DNA from: DATENM01 sp045807765
GTDB lineage: Bacteria > Acidobacteriota > Blastocatellia > UBA7656
DNA length: 64,000 bases
Direction of reading: 5' to 3'
Assembly (NCBI GenBank): GCA_045807765.1
Contig: JBJMGU010000232.1
Span: forward strand, 1-64,000
Both the position numbers and the translations under genes were made by a program. Below are positions 35,467-43,800 of this stretch, piece by piece. Under the pieces are notes generated by a model. It saw nothing but the letters and a program-made list of their open reading frames with translations. It made no database searches and was not told where the DNA came from. Within the stretch, counting starts at the first letter, position 1. Every line of letters starts with the position of its first letter.

Positions 35467-36702
35467 ATGGCTAAGGGAAGCAGACACATTGCCGCGCTCG
35501 ACATTGGCACCACGGAGGTGCGCGCCGTCGTCGGCGAGATTGCGGATAACGATAAGCTCGAAATCATCGGCGTCGGGCGCGCGCCATCACGCGGCGTTCG
35601 CAAAGGCGTCGTCGTCAATATTGAAGCGACCGTTGACGCCATCAAACAGGCGGTTGAAGAGGCTGAGATGATGGCCGGCGTGCCGATTGATGCAGCGTAC
35701 GTCAGCATGGGCGGAGCCCAGGTGCGCGGCATGAATTCGCGCGGCGTCATCGCCATCAGCCGTCGCAACCGCGACATCACCGAAGAAGACGTTTACCGCG
35801 TCATTGATCAGGCGCGCGCCATTAGCGTGCCGACCGACCGCGAAATCGTTGACGTGCTGCCGCAGGAGTTCACCGTAGACGGCCAGGATGGCATCGGCAA
35901 CCCCATCGGCTTTCTCGGCATGCGGCTTGAAGCTGCTGTCCATGTGGTCACCTCGCCCATCACGGCGCGGCAGAACATCGTCACCTCGGTGAACCGGGCC
36001 GGCATCCACGTTACCGACACGGTGGTCAACCACGTTGCCGGCGGCGAAGCGACGCTGACACCGGACGAGAAAGAGTATGGCGCCGCGGTGCTCGACATGG
36101 GCGCAGACATCACGAACCTGACGATCTTTTTCCGCGATGCGGTGCGTCACACGGCGGTCTTTCCGATGGGCGGCAACCACTTCACCAACGACATCGCCGT
36201 GGGCTTGCGCACGCCAGTGCCCGAAGCCGAGCGCATCAAGCAGCACGAAGGCTGCGCGCTGGCCGGGCTGATGGCCGAAAGCGAGCGCAGTCGCATGGTC
36301 GAAGTGCCGTCAGTGGGCGGACGCCCGGCGCGCATGCTCAGCCGGCAGATCCTTTGCGAGATTTTGCAGCCGCGCGCCGAAGAGATTTTCTCGCACGCCG
36401 CGGAAGAGATTCAGCGCGCCGGCTTCGAGCGGCAAATTCTCTCAAGCGTTGTAATGATCGGCGGCGGCGCGCTGATGGATGGTGTCGTCGAGATGGCTGA
36501 GCAGGTGCTCGACCTGCCGGCGCGTCACGGCATGCCGGACTTCGTCGGCGGGCTGACGGGCGAGATTGACAGCCCGGCTTTTGCGACGGTCGTCGGCGCT
36601 CTGCTCTACGGTTTTCACAAACAAATGAACTTGAAAAAGATTCATTCGCTAAAAGATGGCGCGCCCAAGCAAGAGGGCTTTTGGAAGCGCTGGTTTCGTT
36701 AA
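35467..36702 (+). CDS. ftsA: Cell division protein FtsA
   Basis: A 411-residue actin-like ATPase that anchors FtsZ to the membrane. ALDIGTTEVRAVVGEI is the phosphate 1 motif; LDMGADITNLTIF is phosphate 2; MIGGGALMDGV is the adenosine motif. The C-terminal FWKRWFR resembles the FtsA amphipathic membrane-targeting sequence. GGAGG lies upstream of the ATG. The ftsZ gene is 366 bases downstream and has its own promoter. Confidence 0.96.
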   Translation: MAKGSRHIAALDIGTTEVRAVVGEIADNDKLEIIGVGRAPSRGVRKGVVVNIEATVDAIKQAVEEAEMMAGVPIDAAYVSMGGAQVRGMNSRGVIAISRRNRDITEEDVYRVIDQARAISVPTDREIVDVLPQEFTVDGQDGIGNPIGFLGMRLEAAVHVVTSPITARQNIVTSVNRAGIHVTDTVVNHVAGGEATLTPDEKEYGAAVLDMGADITNLTIFFRDAVRHTAVFPMGGNHFTNDIAVGLRTPVPEAERIKQHEGCALAGLMAESERSRMVEVPSVGGRPARMLSRQILCEILQPRAEEIFSHAAEEIQRAGFERQILSSVVMIGGGALMDGVVEMAEQVLDLPARHGMPDFVGGLTGEIDSPAFATVVGALLYGFHKQMNLKKIHSLKDGAPKQEGFWKRWFR

Positions 36703-37068
36703 AAAAAATTTCACGATGACGCAGACAGTGGGAAAAAAAGGTTGTCGGGGTAAAGCGGCTGTGCTACTATGCGGTGTGTCTTCAGAAGCTCGGTCTACCA
36801 CATATTGTAGCAACCGGCTGCCAGCCTCAACGGCACTGTTAGGAGAACCCCTCACCGGACGGGAGCGCCACAAACGCACCCGCAGGAGTTGGACGTGTGC
36901 GTTTGCGTCGCACCATCCGGCGGCAAGTTACGCCGCCAGCCTGGCAGTGTTTGAAAATAGAAGTCGCACACACGGAGAAGTTCACGCGAGTTAGACGGCC
37001 CGGGGTAGCCGCATCTCCGCCCTCGCTCGCTCGGTTGCTAATGCTCGGTTTGCAGGAGGCACAAACGA
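36703..37068 (+). other. ftsA-ftsZ intergenic leader
   Basis: This gap of 366 bases contains a promoter-like site near its start and a predicted leader of nearly 300 bases. Two hairpins are visible: 36871-36879 with 36897-36905, and 36919-36924 with 36932-36937. I see no word-repeat hairpin and no convincing open frame. AGGAGG immediately before the ftsZ ATG is strong. Confidence 0.6.
36742..36770 (+). promoter_or_regulatory. Internal promoter for ftsZ
   Basis: TTGTCG (36742-36747), 17 bases and TACTAT (36765-36770) form a sigma-70-like site in the ftsA-ftsZ gap. It would allow ftsZ to be expressed separately from the upstream cluster. Confidence 0.65.
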
Positions 37069-38202
37069 ATGGCAGTGGATGAACGCAAAGGACTCATCAT
37101 ATTCGACGATTCGGACCAGCCCGTCACTGGCGCCAAGATCAAGGTGATCGGCGTCGGCGGTGGTGGCGGCAACGCCATCAACCGCATGATCGAGGCCGGC
37201 ATCGAAGGCGTGCAATTTCTGGTCGCTAATACCGACCTACAAGCGCTCAAAAGCTCTCGCGCTTCCATCAAGATTCAGATCGGCGAGAAGCTGACGCGGG
37301 GCCTCGGTGCCGGCGGCGACCCGGAGATCGGGCGCCAGTCGGCGCTCGAAGACACCGAGAAGATCATCGAAGCGCTCGAAGGCTCGGACATGGTCTTCAT
37401 CACCACGGGTCTCGGCGGCGGCACGGGCACGGGCGCGGCGCCGATACTGGCGAGCCTCGCCACCGAGCTGGGCGCGCTGACGGTCGCGGTCGTCACCAAG
37501 CCCTTCCGTTTCGAGGGCCGGCGTCGCCAGCGTCAGGCCGAGCAAGGTCTCAACGAACTGCGCGAGTGCGTTGACACGGTCATCACTATCCCGAACGAGC
37601 GCTTGCTGAACGCGGTGGCGCGCGGCACCCCGTTCCTCGAATCCTTCAAGCTCGCCGACGACGTGCTGCGCCAGGCGGTGCAAGGCATTTCTGACATCAT
37701 CACCGTGCCGGGCCTGATCAACGTTGACTTTGCCGACGTCAAGACGATCATGGCCGGCATGGGCATGGCACTGATGGGCACGGGTTCCGCCGCGGGCGAA
37801 AACCGCGCCCTGGAAGCGACGCAACGCGCCATCTCCAGCCCGCTGCTCGAAGAAGCCTCCATCGAAGGCGCCAAGGGATTGCTGGTCAACGTTACAGGCG
37901 GCACCGACCTGACGCTGTTCGAGGTCAACGAAGCCATGTCGATCATCCACGACTCAGCTGACCCGGACGCCAACATCATCTTCGGCGCGGTGCTCGACGA
38001 GCGGTTGGCCGACGAGATGAAGATTACCGTCATTGCCACGGGGTTTGACCGCGCGGCGACAGCGGCAGAGCCCGCGCCGCGCACCTACACAGCGCCCGCG
38101 CCCGCTGCGCCGGCAACCACCGGCACGCCTGGTGGCGCAACCGGGCCATTGCGCCGCGACGATTTAGACGTTCCCGCTTTCATTCGCAAGAAAGCCGATT
38201 AA
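37069..38202 (+). CDS. ftsZ: Cell division GTPase FtsZ
   Basis: A 377-residue tubulin homologue that forms the division ring. VIGVGGGGGNAINRM, NTDLQAL, the GTP signature GLGGGTGTGAAP, and the T7 loop NVDFADVKTIM are all intact. The C-terminal linker is short and Pro/Ala-rich, and the conserved tail DDLDVPAFIRKKAD matches the FtsA-binding peptide. RRRQRQAEQG is slightly unusual between TKPF and the helix. AGGAGG precedes the ATG. A strong terminator follows 34 bases after the stop. Confidence 0.98.
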   Translation: MAVDERKGLIIFDDSDQPVTGAKIKVIGVGGGGGNAINRMIEAGIEGVQFLVANTDLQALKSSRASIKIQIGEKLTRGLGAGGDPEIGRQSALEDTEKIIEALEGSDMVFITTGLGGGTGTGAAPILASLATELGALTVAVVTKPFRFEGRRRQRQAEQGLNELRECVDTVITIPNERLLNAVARGTPFLESFKLADDVLRQAVQGISDIITVPGLINVDFADVKTIMAGMGMALMGTGSAAGENRALEATQRAISSPLLEEASIEGAKGLLVNVTGGTDLTLFEVNEAMSIIHDSADPDANIIFGAVLDERLADEMKITVIATGFDRAATAAEPAPRTYTAPAPAAPATTGTPGGATGPLRRDDLDVPAFIRKKAD

Positions 38203-38235
38203 CTCCTGCACCAAAGTAATCCTCTGAGCTACTTG

Positions 38236-38268
38236 GCCGCTGTCCCAACGGGCAGCGGCTTTTTGTTT
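38236..38268 (+). terminator. Rho-independent terminator of the division cluster
   Basis: GCCGCTG (38236-38242) pairs with CAGCGGC (38253-38259), extended by the GGG/CCC interior, and TTTTT follows at 38260-38264. It lies immediately beyond ftsZ and also touches the stop of the converging nucleotidyltransferase gene. Confidence 0.92.
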
Positions 38269-39337
38269 ATGGGGTGCGCCGCGATTTCGGCAGCCCGGCC
38301 AGGAACCTTGCAGCGCGCAAGAGGCCATAGCCGATTTGAAAGGGGAGCCGCGGCAGGTCGTTAGCCGCGCCTCGTAATTTGAAGGTGGCTTCGAGCGGGT
38401 CAGGCCAGCGCCGGCGCATCGCATCAAGCGTCCCGGCGGGGTGAAGTAGATGATGAGCCATCGGTCGGTCGTATCGCATTTGCAAATGTGACTGCCGGGT
38501 CGCGTAAGGCGCTTGCCATTGTTTCAGCACATGGGAAAGGAGCCAGCGAGGCAGTTTCCTGGCTCTCGCGGCCTGCGGCAAATCAGCGTTTTTAACTCCG
38601 AGTAGCCGGTGCGCCAGACCAATCGTACACGCCACCCAGCCGGCGGTGCGACGGTCGGCGGTCAGGCAGCGTTCCCAGTCAAAGCTTGCGGCGCGAGACT
38701 CTAGCGCGACGGCCACATCGCACAACCATAGAGGGCGATAGGCGCCGTGCCTGAGCAGGTGCGTACATAAAAGGCGCAGGTGATCTTCAGGGCTTAACAC
38801 CCGCACGTCTGTATCACCCAGTCTCACTAATTGCGAACGGGCATACAACTGGTCGGCGCTCACGTCGTCCAGCTTTGAGAACCCGTCGTGCAAATCTACA
38901 TGGTATTTTTGACAGTCGGGACTTTCTAGGATGGCCGCGGCTTTCGAGAATTGCTCAGGTCGAAAACAGAGATCGAGGTCGCCATAGGGCCGCAAGCCGG
39001 TTTCGGGATAAAGTCGGCCAATCGCCCAGCCTTTGACCAGTATCGGCTCGACATCCGCAGCGCGCAGCAGGGCGACGACTTCGCGAAGCTCCTGCTCGTG
39101 CAAGGCGGCGCGAATCGTATGAAACTGGTAAGCCTGTTGCAGCTCGCCGCCAACCACCGCAGTTTTCAAATGCGTATCGCGGATGCGCCACCAGCCCAGC
39201 GCCCCCGCACCCGATCCGAGCAGCAGCGGCGCGATGATCGTCGATTCTTCGAGGGTGAGGTCGAACGCCGGAGGCTTGCGACGCCATGCCCCGGCCAGCG
39301 CCTTTGCGACCAGCGCGCCATTGTTTTTATTGCCCAT
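38267..39337 (-). CDS. Uncharacterised nucleotidyltransferase of the NTP_transf_5 type
   Basis: A 356-residue protein. ILVKGWAIGRLYPETGLRPYGDLDLCF fits the NTP_transf_5 pattern, with the lysine-glycine loop and the D-x-D (D of GDLDL). Similar proteins occur beside lasso-peptide and other RiPP gene sets, together with HprK-like kinases and PqqD proteins, as seen here. It is the last of the three-gene group HprK-like, PqqD-like and nucleotidyltransferase. No good Shine-Dalgarno is seen at ATG 39337, so the start is uncertain. Substrate is unknown. Confidence 0.78.
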   Translation of the reverse strand: MGNKNNGALVAKALAGAWRRKPPAFDLTLEESTIIAPLLLGSGAGALGWWRIRDTHLKTAVVGGELQQAYQFHTIRAALHEQELREVVALLRAADVEPILVKGWAIGRLYPETGLRPYGDLDLCFRPEQFSKAAAILESPDCQKYHVDLHDGFSKLDDVSADQLYARSQLVRLGDTDVRVLSPEDHLRLLCTHLLRHGAYRPLWLCDVAVALESRAASFDWERCLTADRRTAGWVACTIGLAHRLLGVKNADLPQAARARKLPRWLLSHVLKQWQAPYATRQSHLQMRYDRPMAHHLLHPAGTLDAMRRRWPDPLEATFKLRGAANDLPRLPFQIGYGLLRAARFLAGLPKSRRTP

Positions 39338-39398
39338 CAGATTAGCTTAGCGAGCCGCCAGCTCGCGTTGCAGTTCAGGAGGGATCATCCATTTCGAC

Positions 39399-39881
39399 TT
39401 AAGTCGTGCAAGAGCCGCTTGTGCAAGTCGGCGGGCACCCCGGCGTAGAGATGCACTGGCTGCTGCTGGCGCAGATAATGGCGCAGGTGCTGGCTTCGAC
39501 GGCGCGCGGCGCGATGATCGAAGTCACCAGCGGCAGGCCAATCGCTGCCGCCCAGCCGATCTTCTGAAGCGCTTTGCGCCGGCTGATGCCCTGCGGTTTC
39601 AAACGGCTCGCGCCTTCGGCAAACAAGTGCGCCTTCTGCAACTGTTCGACGCCCAGCCAGACGACCGCTTCCTCTACGGGCAGGTGTAACTCATCTTCTA
39701 AAAGCCGGGCGATGTCAGCGACCGACCGCTTGCCGTCGCAGTGCCGCCACACCAGCGCGGCGGTCTTGTTTAAACAGTGGGCCTTGTACCGCTCACGATC
39801 ATAGACCAGCACCTCGTCTGCCATCTCCTGAATGATCAAACCTTCTTCTCGTGCTGCCGGCAGAATCGCTTGGCTGTTCAT
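39399..39881 (-). CDS. PqqD-like RRE domain protein with internal Tat-like segment and six-cysteine tail
   Basis: A 160-residue protein of three parts. Residues about 15-90 form a PqqD/RRE winged-helix fold (AHCLNKTAALVWRHCDGKRS, DIARLLEDEL), which in known systems binds peptide leaders. Residues 99-130 resemble a twin-arginine signal (SRRKALQKIG, then a hydrophobic stretch and AVEA). The last 30 residues are rich in Ser/Thr/Cys and have the spacing C-x3-C-x5-C-x5-C-x3-C-x4-C. ATG 39881 is chosen because GAGG lies six bases upstream; ATG 39893 is in frame without such a site. It may be a precursor that carries its own recognition element, or an exported Cys-rich protein. Function is unknown. 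Confidence 0.8.
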   Translation of the reverse strand: MNSQAILPAAREEGLIIQEMADEVLVYDRERYKAHCLNKTAALVWRHCDGKRSVADIARLLEDELHLPVEEAVVWLGVEQLQKAHLFAEGASRLKPQGISRRKALQKIGWAAAIGLPLVTSIIAPRAVEASTCAIICASSSQCISTPGCPPTCTSGSCTT

Positions 39882-39949
39882 GGTTTGCCTCATCCCAGAA
39901 AGTTAGAAAGCGGTACTCACAGACGACATCCAATATGAACTCTGAGCGG

Positions 39950-40864
39950 TTATACATTCGTCGGCTGGTGATTGTCAACCGGATTGCCGGCATTCTTCTC
40001 CAGTATATTGAAGATGAAATCAACCACTGCCCGCGCTTCGCCGCGTTTGCCTTTCCAGACCGCAGAGGTCGCGACGACGCGGCGCAGAGTGGCGAGCGCG
40101 GCTTGCGGCTCGCGGCGCGCCGACACAGTGTTTTCTAGCAGCGCCAGCGCGCCTTCGCCTGCTGACAGGCAGCGCGGGCGCCAGTGTGCTCCCAACTTAT
40201 ATTGACTGGCGATGATTAAGGCGACGGGCAATGGCTTGACGCCGCGCTTACCGCCCAACGCTTCAACCGCATAGCGCGTGGCGCGTTCGGACTGGCCGCG
40301 CTCGCGAATGCCGAGCAGTCGTGTGTAAGGATGGACGCGGCCTGCTTGATCGAGCACCGCGTATTCGTCCGAATAGTAGGTGCAGCCGGCCCGCACCAGC
40401 GCTGCCGTCAGCGTCGTCTTGCCGCTGAAGCTGCGGCCCGGAATGACAACCGCCTGGCCACGCCAGCCGACGACGCCGGCATGCACGAAGACGCGGCGCG
40501 GTGCCATCTCGGCGACATATAGCTGCACGTCATGCTCAAAAGCCTCTGCGGTTCGCTCGACCTGAGTCGCGCGTAACAGGCGCTCGCCATTGGCGTAGAC
40601 CAGATGCGAAGGCCGTAAGCCTCGCCGCTGATCTACGCCACCGGCAACAATTGAATAGAGCCGTTCAACATCGAGCGAGCGAGCAGGCTTCCATCCAGGT
40701 GGCAGCACCGGCAGGTAGTCGGCGATGACGCCTGGACGGTTGGCGCGAATGCCTACGCGCACACCGTAAGCGATCACCGCGATGCCCTCGGCCCATGACA
40801 GCCGGTCGAGCTTCGGCATGCCGCGAGAATCGCTCTTCAATCGCGGCAAGCTCGCCTGCACCAC
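39950..40864 (-). CDS. HprK-like serine kinase (RiPP-associated type)
   Basis: A 304-residue protein with Walker A GRSFSGKTTLTAALV (Lys149) and, soon after, CTYYSDEYAVLD, the acidic segment found in HPr kinase C-terminal domains. It lacks the N-terminal DRTGG-type domain of true HPr kinase/phosphorylase. In lasso-peptide clusters, similar kinases phosphorylate the precursor C-terminus. GTG 40864 is preferred because AGGAGG lies six bases upstream; this leaves 25 bases after the stop of the C25 protein gene. The gene order C25, kinase, PqqD-like and nucleotidyltransferase suggests one transcript. Substrate is unknown. Confidence 0.82.
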   Translation of the reverse strand: MVQASLPRLKSDSRGMPKLDRLSWAEGIAVIAYGVRVGIRANRPGVIADYLPVLPPGWKPARSLDVERLYSIVAGGVDQRRGLRPSHLVYANGERLLRATQVERTAEAFEHDVQLYVAEMAPRRVFVHAGVVGWRGQAVVIPGRSFSGKTTLTAALVRAGCTYYSDEYAVLDQAGRVHPYTRLLGIRERGQSERATRYAVEALGGKRGVKPLPVALIIASQYKLGAHWRPRCLSAGEGALALLENTVSARREPQAALATLRRVVATSAVWKGKRGEARAVVDFIFNILEKNAGNPVDNHQPTNV

Positions 40865-40889
40865 GCATGCCCTCCTGACACGGCGCGCC

Positions 40890-43800
40890 TCACCGCAATC
40901 TGGTCGCCGGGTCGCCGAGCAGAATGAAGGTACGCCGCGCGTCAAGGCTGCGCACTGCGCCTTTGGCCTGGAGTGCCGCGTCGCCGACTGTCAGACCATT
41001 GCCTTGATCGAGCAGGCGGCGGAACATCTCCAGGTCCATGAGCGACTCGGTGCCCGACTCGCTCATGCCTGTCGAAGCCCACACGGCGATGGCTCCGCCT
41101 TTCGCCCGCAACAACGACTCGCCGAGACTCTCGTCGGTCGGGTCTTGGAAGTAGCCATTCAAGCAAGTCATCATCACGAACAATGACAGATTGCCGCCGT
41201 TTGCGAGCTGTGCCGCGTCGGCAGAGGTCAACAGGTTGCCGCGCCAGAAGCCGGCGTTGCCGTGACCGTAGTAGTTGACGATGCGCGGGCCGCGGTTGAG
41301 CGCGTCGAGCAGACGACCTTTCGCAGCCATGGCGTCCAGATTGCCGCGATTGATCTGTTCGACCGACTGGCCGGGCTGAATCACGCCGCGCAGCTCGTTG
41401 CTCGCGACTTCGAAGCTGACGCCTTCGCTATCGTCGTCCGAAACCAGCAGCACGCCTTCGGGCCGCGCTGCCTGCTCGTAAGCGATGATCTTTGCGACTA
41501 GAGCAGCGGCTTCTGTAGCCGTACGCACCGGCAGCCTTCCGACCGCCATCGCCGCCAGCCCTTCACTGCCCATCTCCGCATACCAGTCATCACTCGCCGT
41601 CTCCATCAAGCTCGTATCCACTAGCTTCGTCGGCACCACGTCGGCTTCGCCCAGCCCCAGGTAATTCTTCGGGTCATAGCTGGCGTCGCCTCCTATCACC
41701 ACATAGCGCGGCACCGTCTGCCAGTTCCCTGCCGCATAACTGAGAAAGTCTTTGATCGCCTGCGGCGTCTTCTGTCCATAGCTGAATTCGTCGTAGAGGT
41801 CTTCGACATCAACGAGAGCGACTTTGTAGCCCTGGCGCTCGCGCCACGCCTTCAGCGACGCAAACGCGCGCTCCATATCTCCTCGCGTGATGATGACGTA
41901 GTCAGCCGCCTGACCTTTCTGCCGCCAGTTCGATGCCTGATTGAGCTTGACGCTCACCAGTCGGCGGGCGCTGTCGTCGGCCATTGCCAGAAGCTGTCGC
42001 GACCCGCCCTTCGTGGGAGTCACCGACACGCTGTAGCCTGACTTGGTCTTCTTGACCGTGCCGACCAGTTCGCGCGCCGTGTTTGGATTTGTAACATCAA
42101 ATACACGAACGTTCGAGGTGGTGAAACCATCAACGCTCACCGCCTGCCTGGCTGCTGCCGTGAAGCGCAGTTCATTGTTATCGGCAACCAGCGCATGCCA
42201 GTAGTTGATGCGCAGGTAATCGATCAAGGTAATATCGGACGGGCCGCCGAGCGGCACCAGGCGCACGGTGTTCGCGCCTTCTTTCAGTAGCGACTGCGCC
42301 ACATTGAAACGGGCGCGTCCGGCATTCTGTTCGCTGAAGACAATTTCGCCGACACGTTGATCGTTCAGTTGCACTTCGATGCGGTGACCGACCAGCGTCA
42401 TGCCCTGCAAGCCGACTTCGAGCTGTGCCTCGGCATTGGCCTCGGCGACGTGTCGCAAGGTGAGCAATTGCGCCGGCAACGTGTTGGTGATGATCGGCCC
42501 GAAGAAATTGTCGTTATCGCCATTGCGCAGGCTGGCGAAGTAGAGGCTGCGCGGTTTGGATTCGACGCTGTCGAAGAAGCTGCCGCCCTTGCTCGGGCTG
42601 GCGGGCGCGACCGTTTGCCGCATGCGCAGACCGGGCTCCGAGCCGTTGACCAGCCAGTAAACATGCTCGGCGGTGACGGCGGACGCCATGCCGACGCCAT
42701 AGAACTCGATAGCCGGCGAGCCCGCAGATGAGCCGGCAGTGACGTTGATCGGCACCTGCTCGCCGTCAACATAGAGTTGCAGGTTGCGCGCCTCTGCGCT
42801 TGCATCGAAGCCGGCAGCAGCCAGTTCCGAAAGCGCAACGCGGTAGAAGCCTTCGCCGGTGATGGCGAGCTTTGCCGCCGGTTGACCGGCAAGGCTGCTC
42901 TGCACGGTGATGTCTGAGGGGCTGACGCTCTTGAGCGCCGCACGGCGCTCAACGCGCGTCGTCTGCGCTTCGGTCATGTTGAGCTGGCCAACGTCGCCAA
43001 GCGCCGGCGACGCTGCCATTGTCGTCACCTTGCCCGGCGCGCGGCCCACGGCAATTGGCCCTTGCCAGGTACTCTGACCGTTCAGATCAATGGCTTCGAC
43101 CCAGTAGGACGAGCCGTTAGCAGCAGCGTCAAAACAATTGTACGAGCGGCCCGCGCCGAGCGCCGTCGTCGGCCCGACCATCAGCGCCGAGCCGGCAATC
43201 AGTTGCGAGTTGACGCGCGTCCGCTTGCCGCCCTCTTCGCGGTAGACGTTGAAGCCCAGGTTCTCAACTTCATAACCGGTCTGCCAGCGCACCAGCGCGC
43301 CGTCGTTGTAGCGCGTGGCGCGGGCGGCGCTCGCCGGGTCGTTGTCGAAGCGCGCAGCGGTTGGCGAAGAAACGAAGACCGACAGCAGATAATCGCCCGC
43401 GCCAATTGCGTTAGCTGAGTTGATGCCGATTGAAACGCGTGCGTAGTAAGTGCCGCTCGTCCGCACGCGATAGACCAGCCCTTCAGCGGGCGAGTTCGGC
43501 GTCTGCGAAGTGAGCGAGCCGGCTCCCGATGTCGTGCTTGAAGTCGAGCTGCCGTCATTGACCGCCACCAACACGTTGGTGCCGCTGCTGTCGAGCAATT
43601 CGAGCTTGCCGTCTATCGGCGTGTTGTCGCGCGCCGGATCGCAATCAAGGCTCAGGAAGATCAGCGTGCCCGCCGACGCGGTGAACGAATAATAGTCTAC
43701 GTCGGTCGAGGGCGCAGGGCCGCTCAAGGTGCCGCTGAAATAATTATTGGCAGCCGAATCGGCGTTAGCGGCGTCGTTGTTCGGCTCGGACTCGGCGGTC

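Noticed and set aside
36656..36994. Open frame across the ftsA end and ftsZ leader
   Set aside because: It overlaps ftsA, has a Lys/Arg/Ser-rich composition typical of shadow frames, and has no motif.
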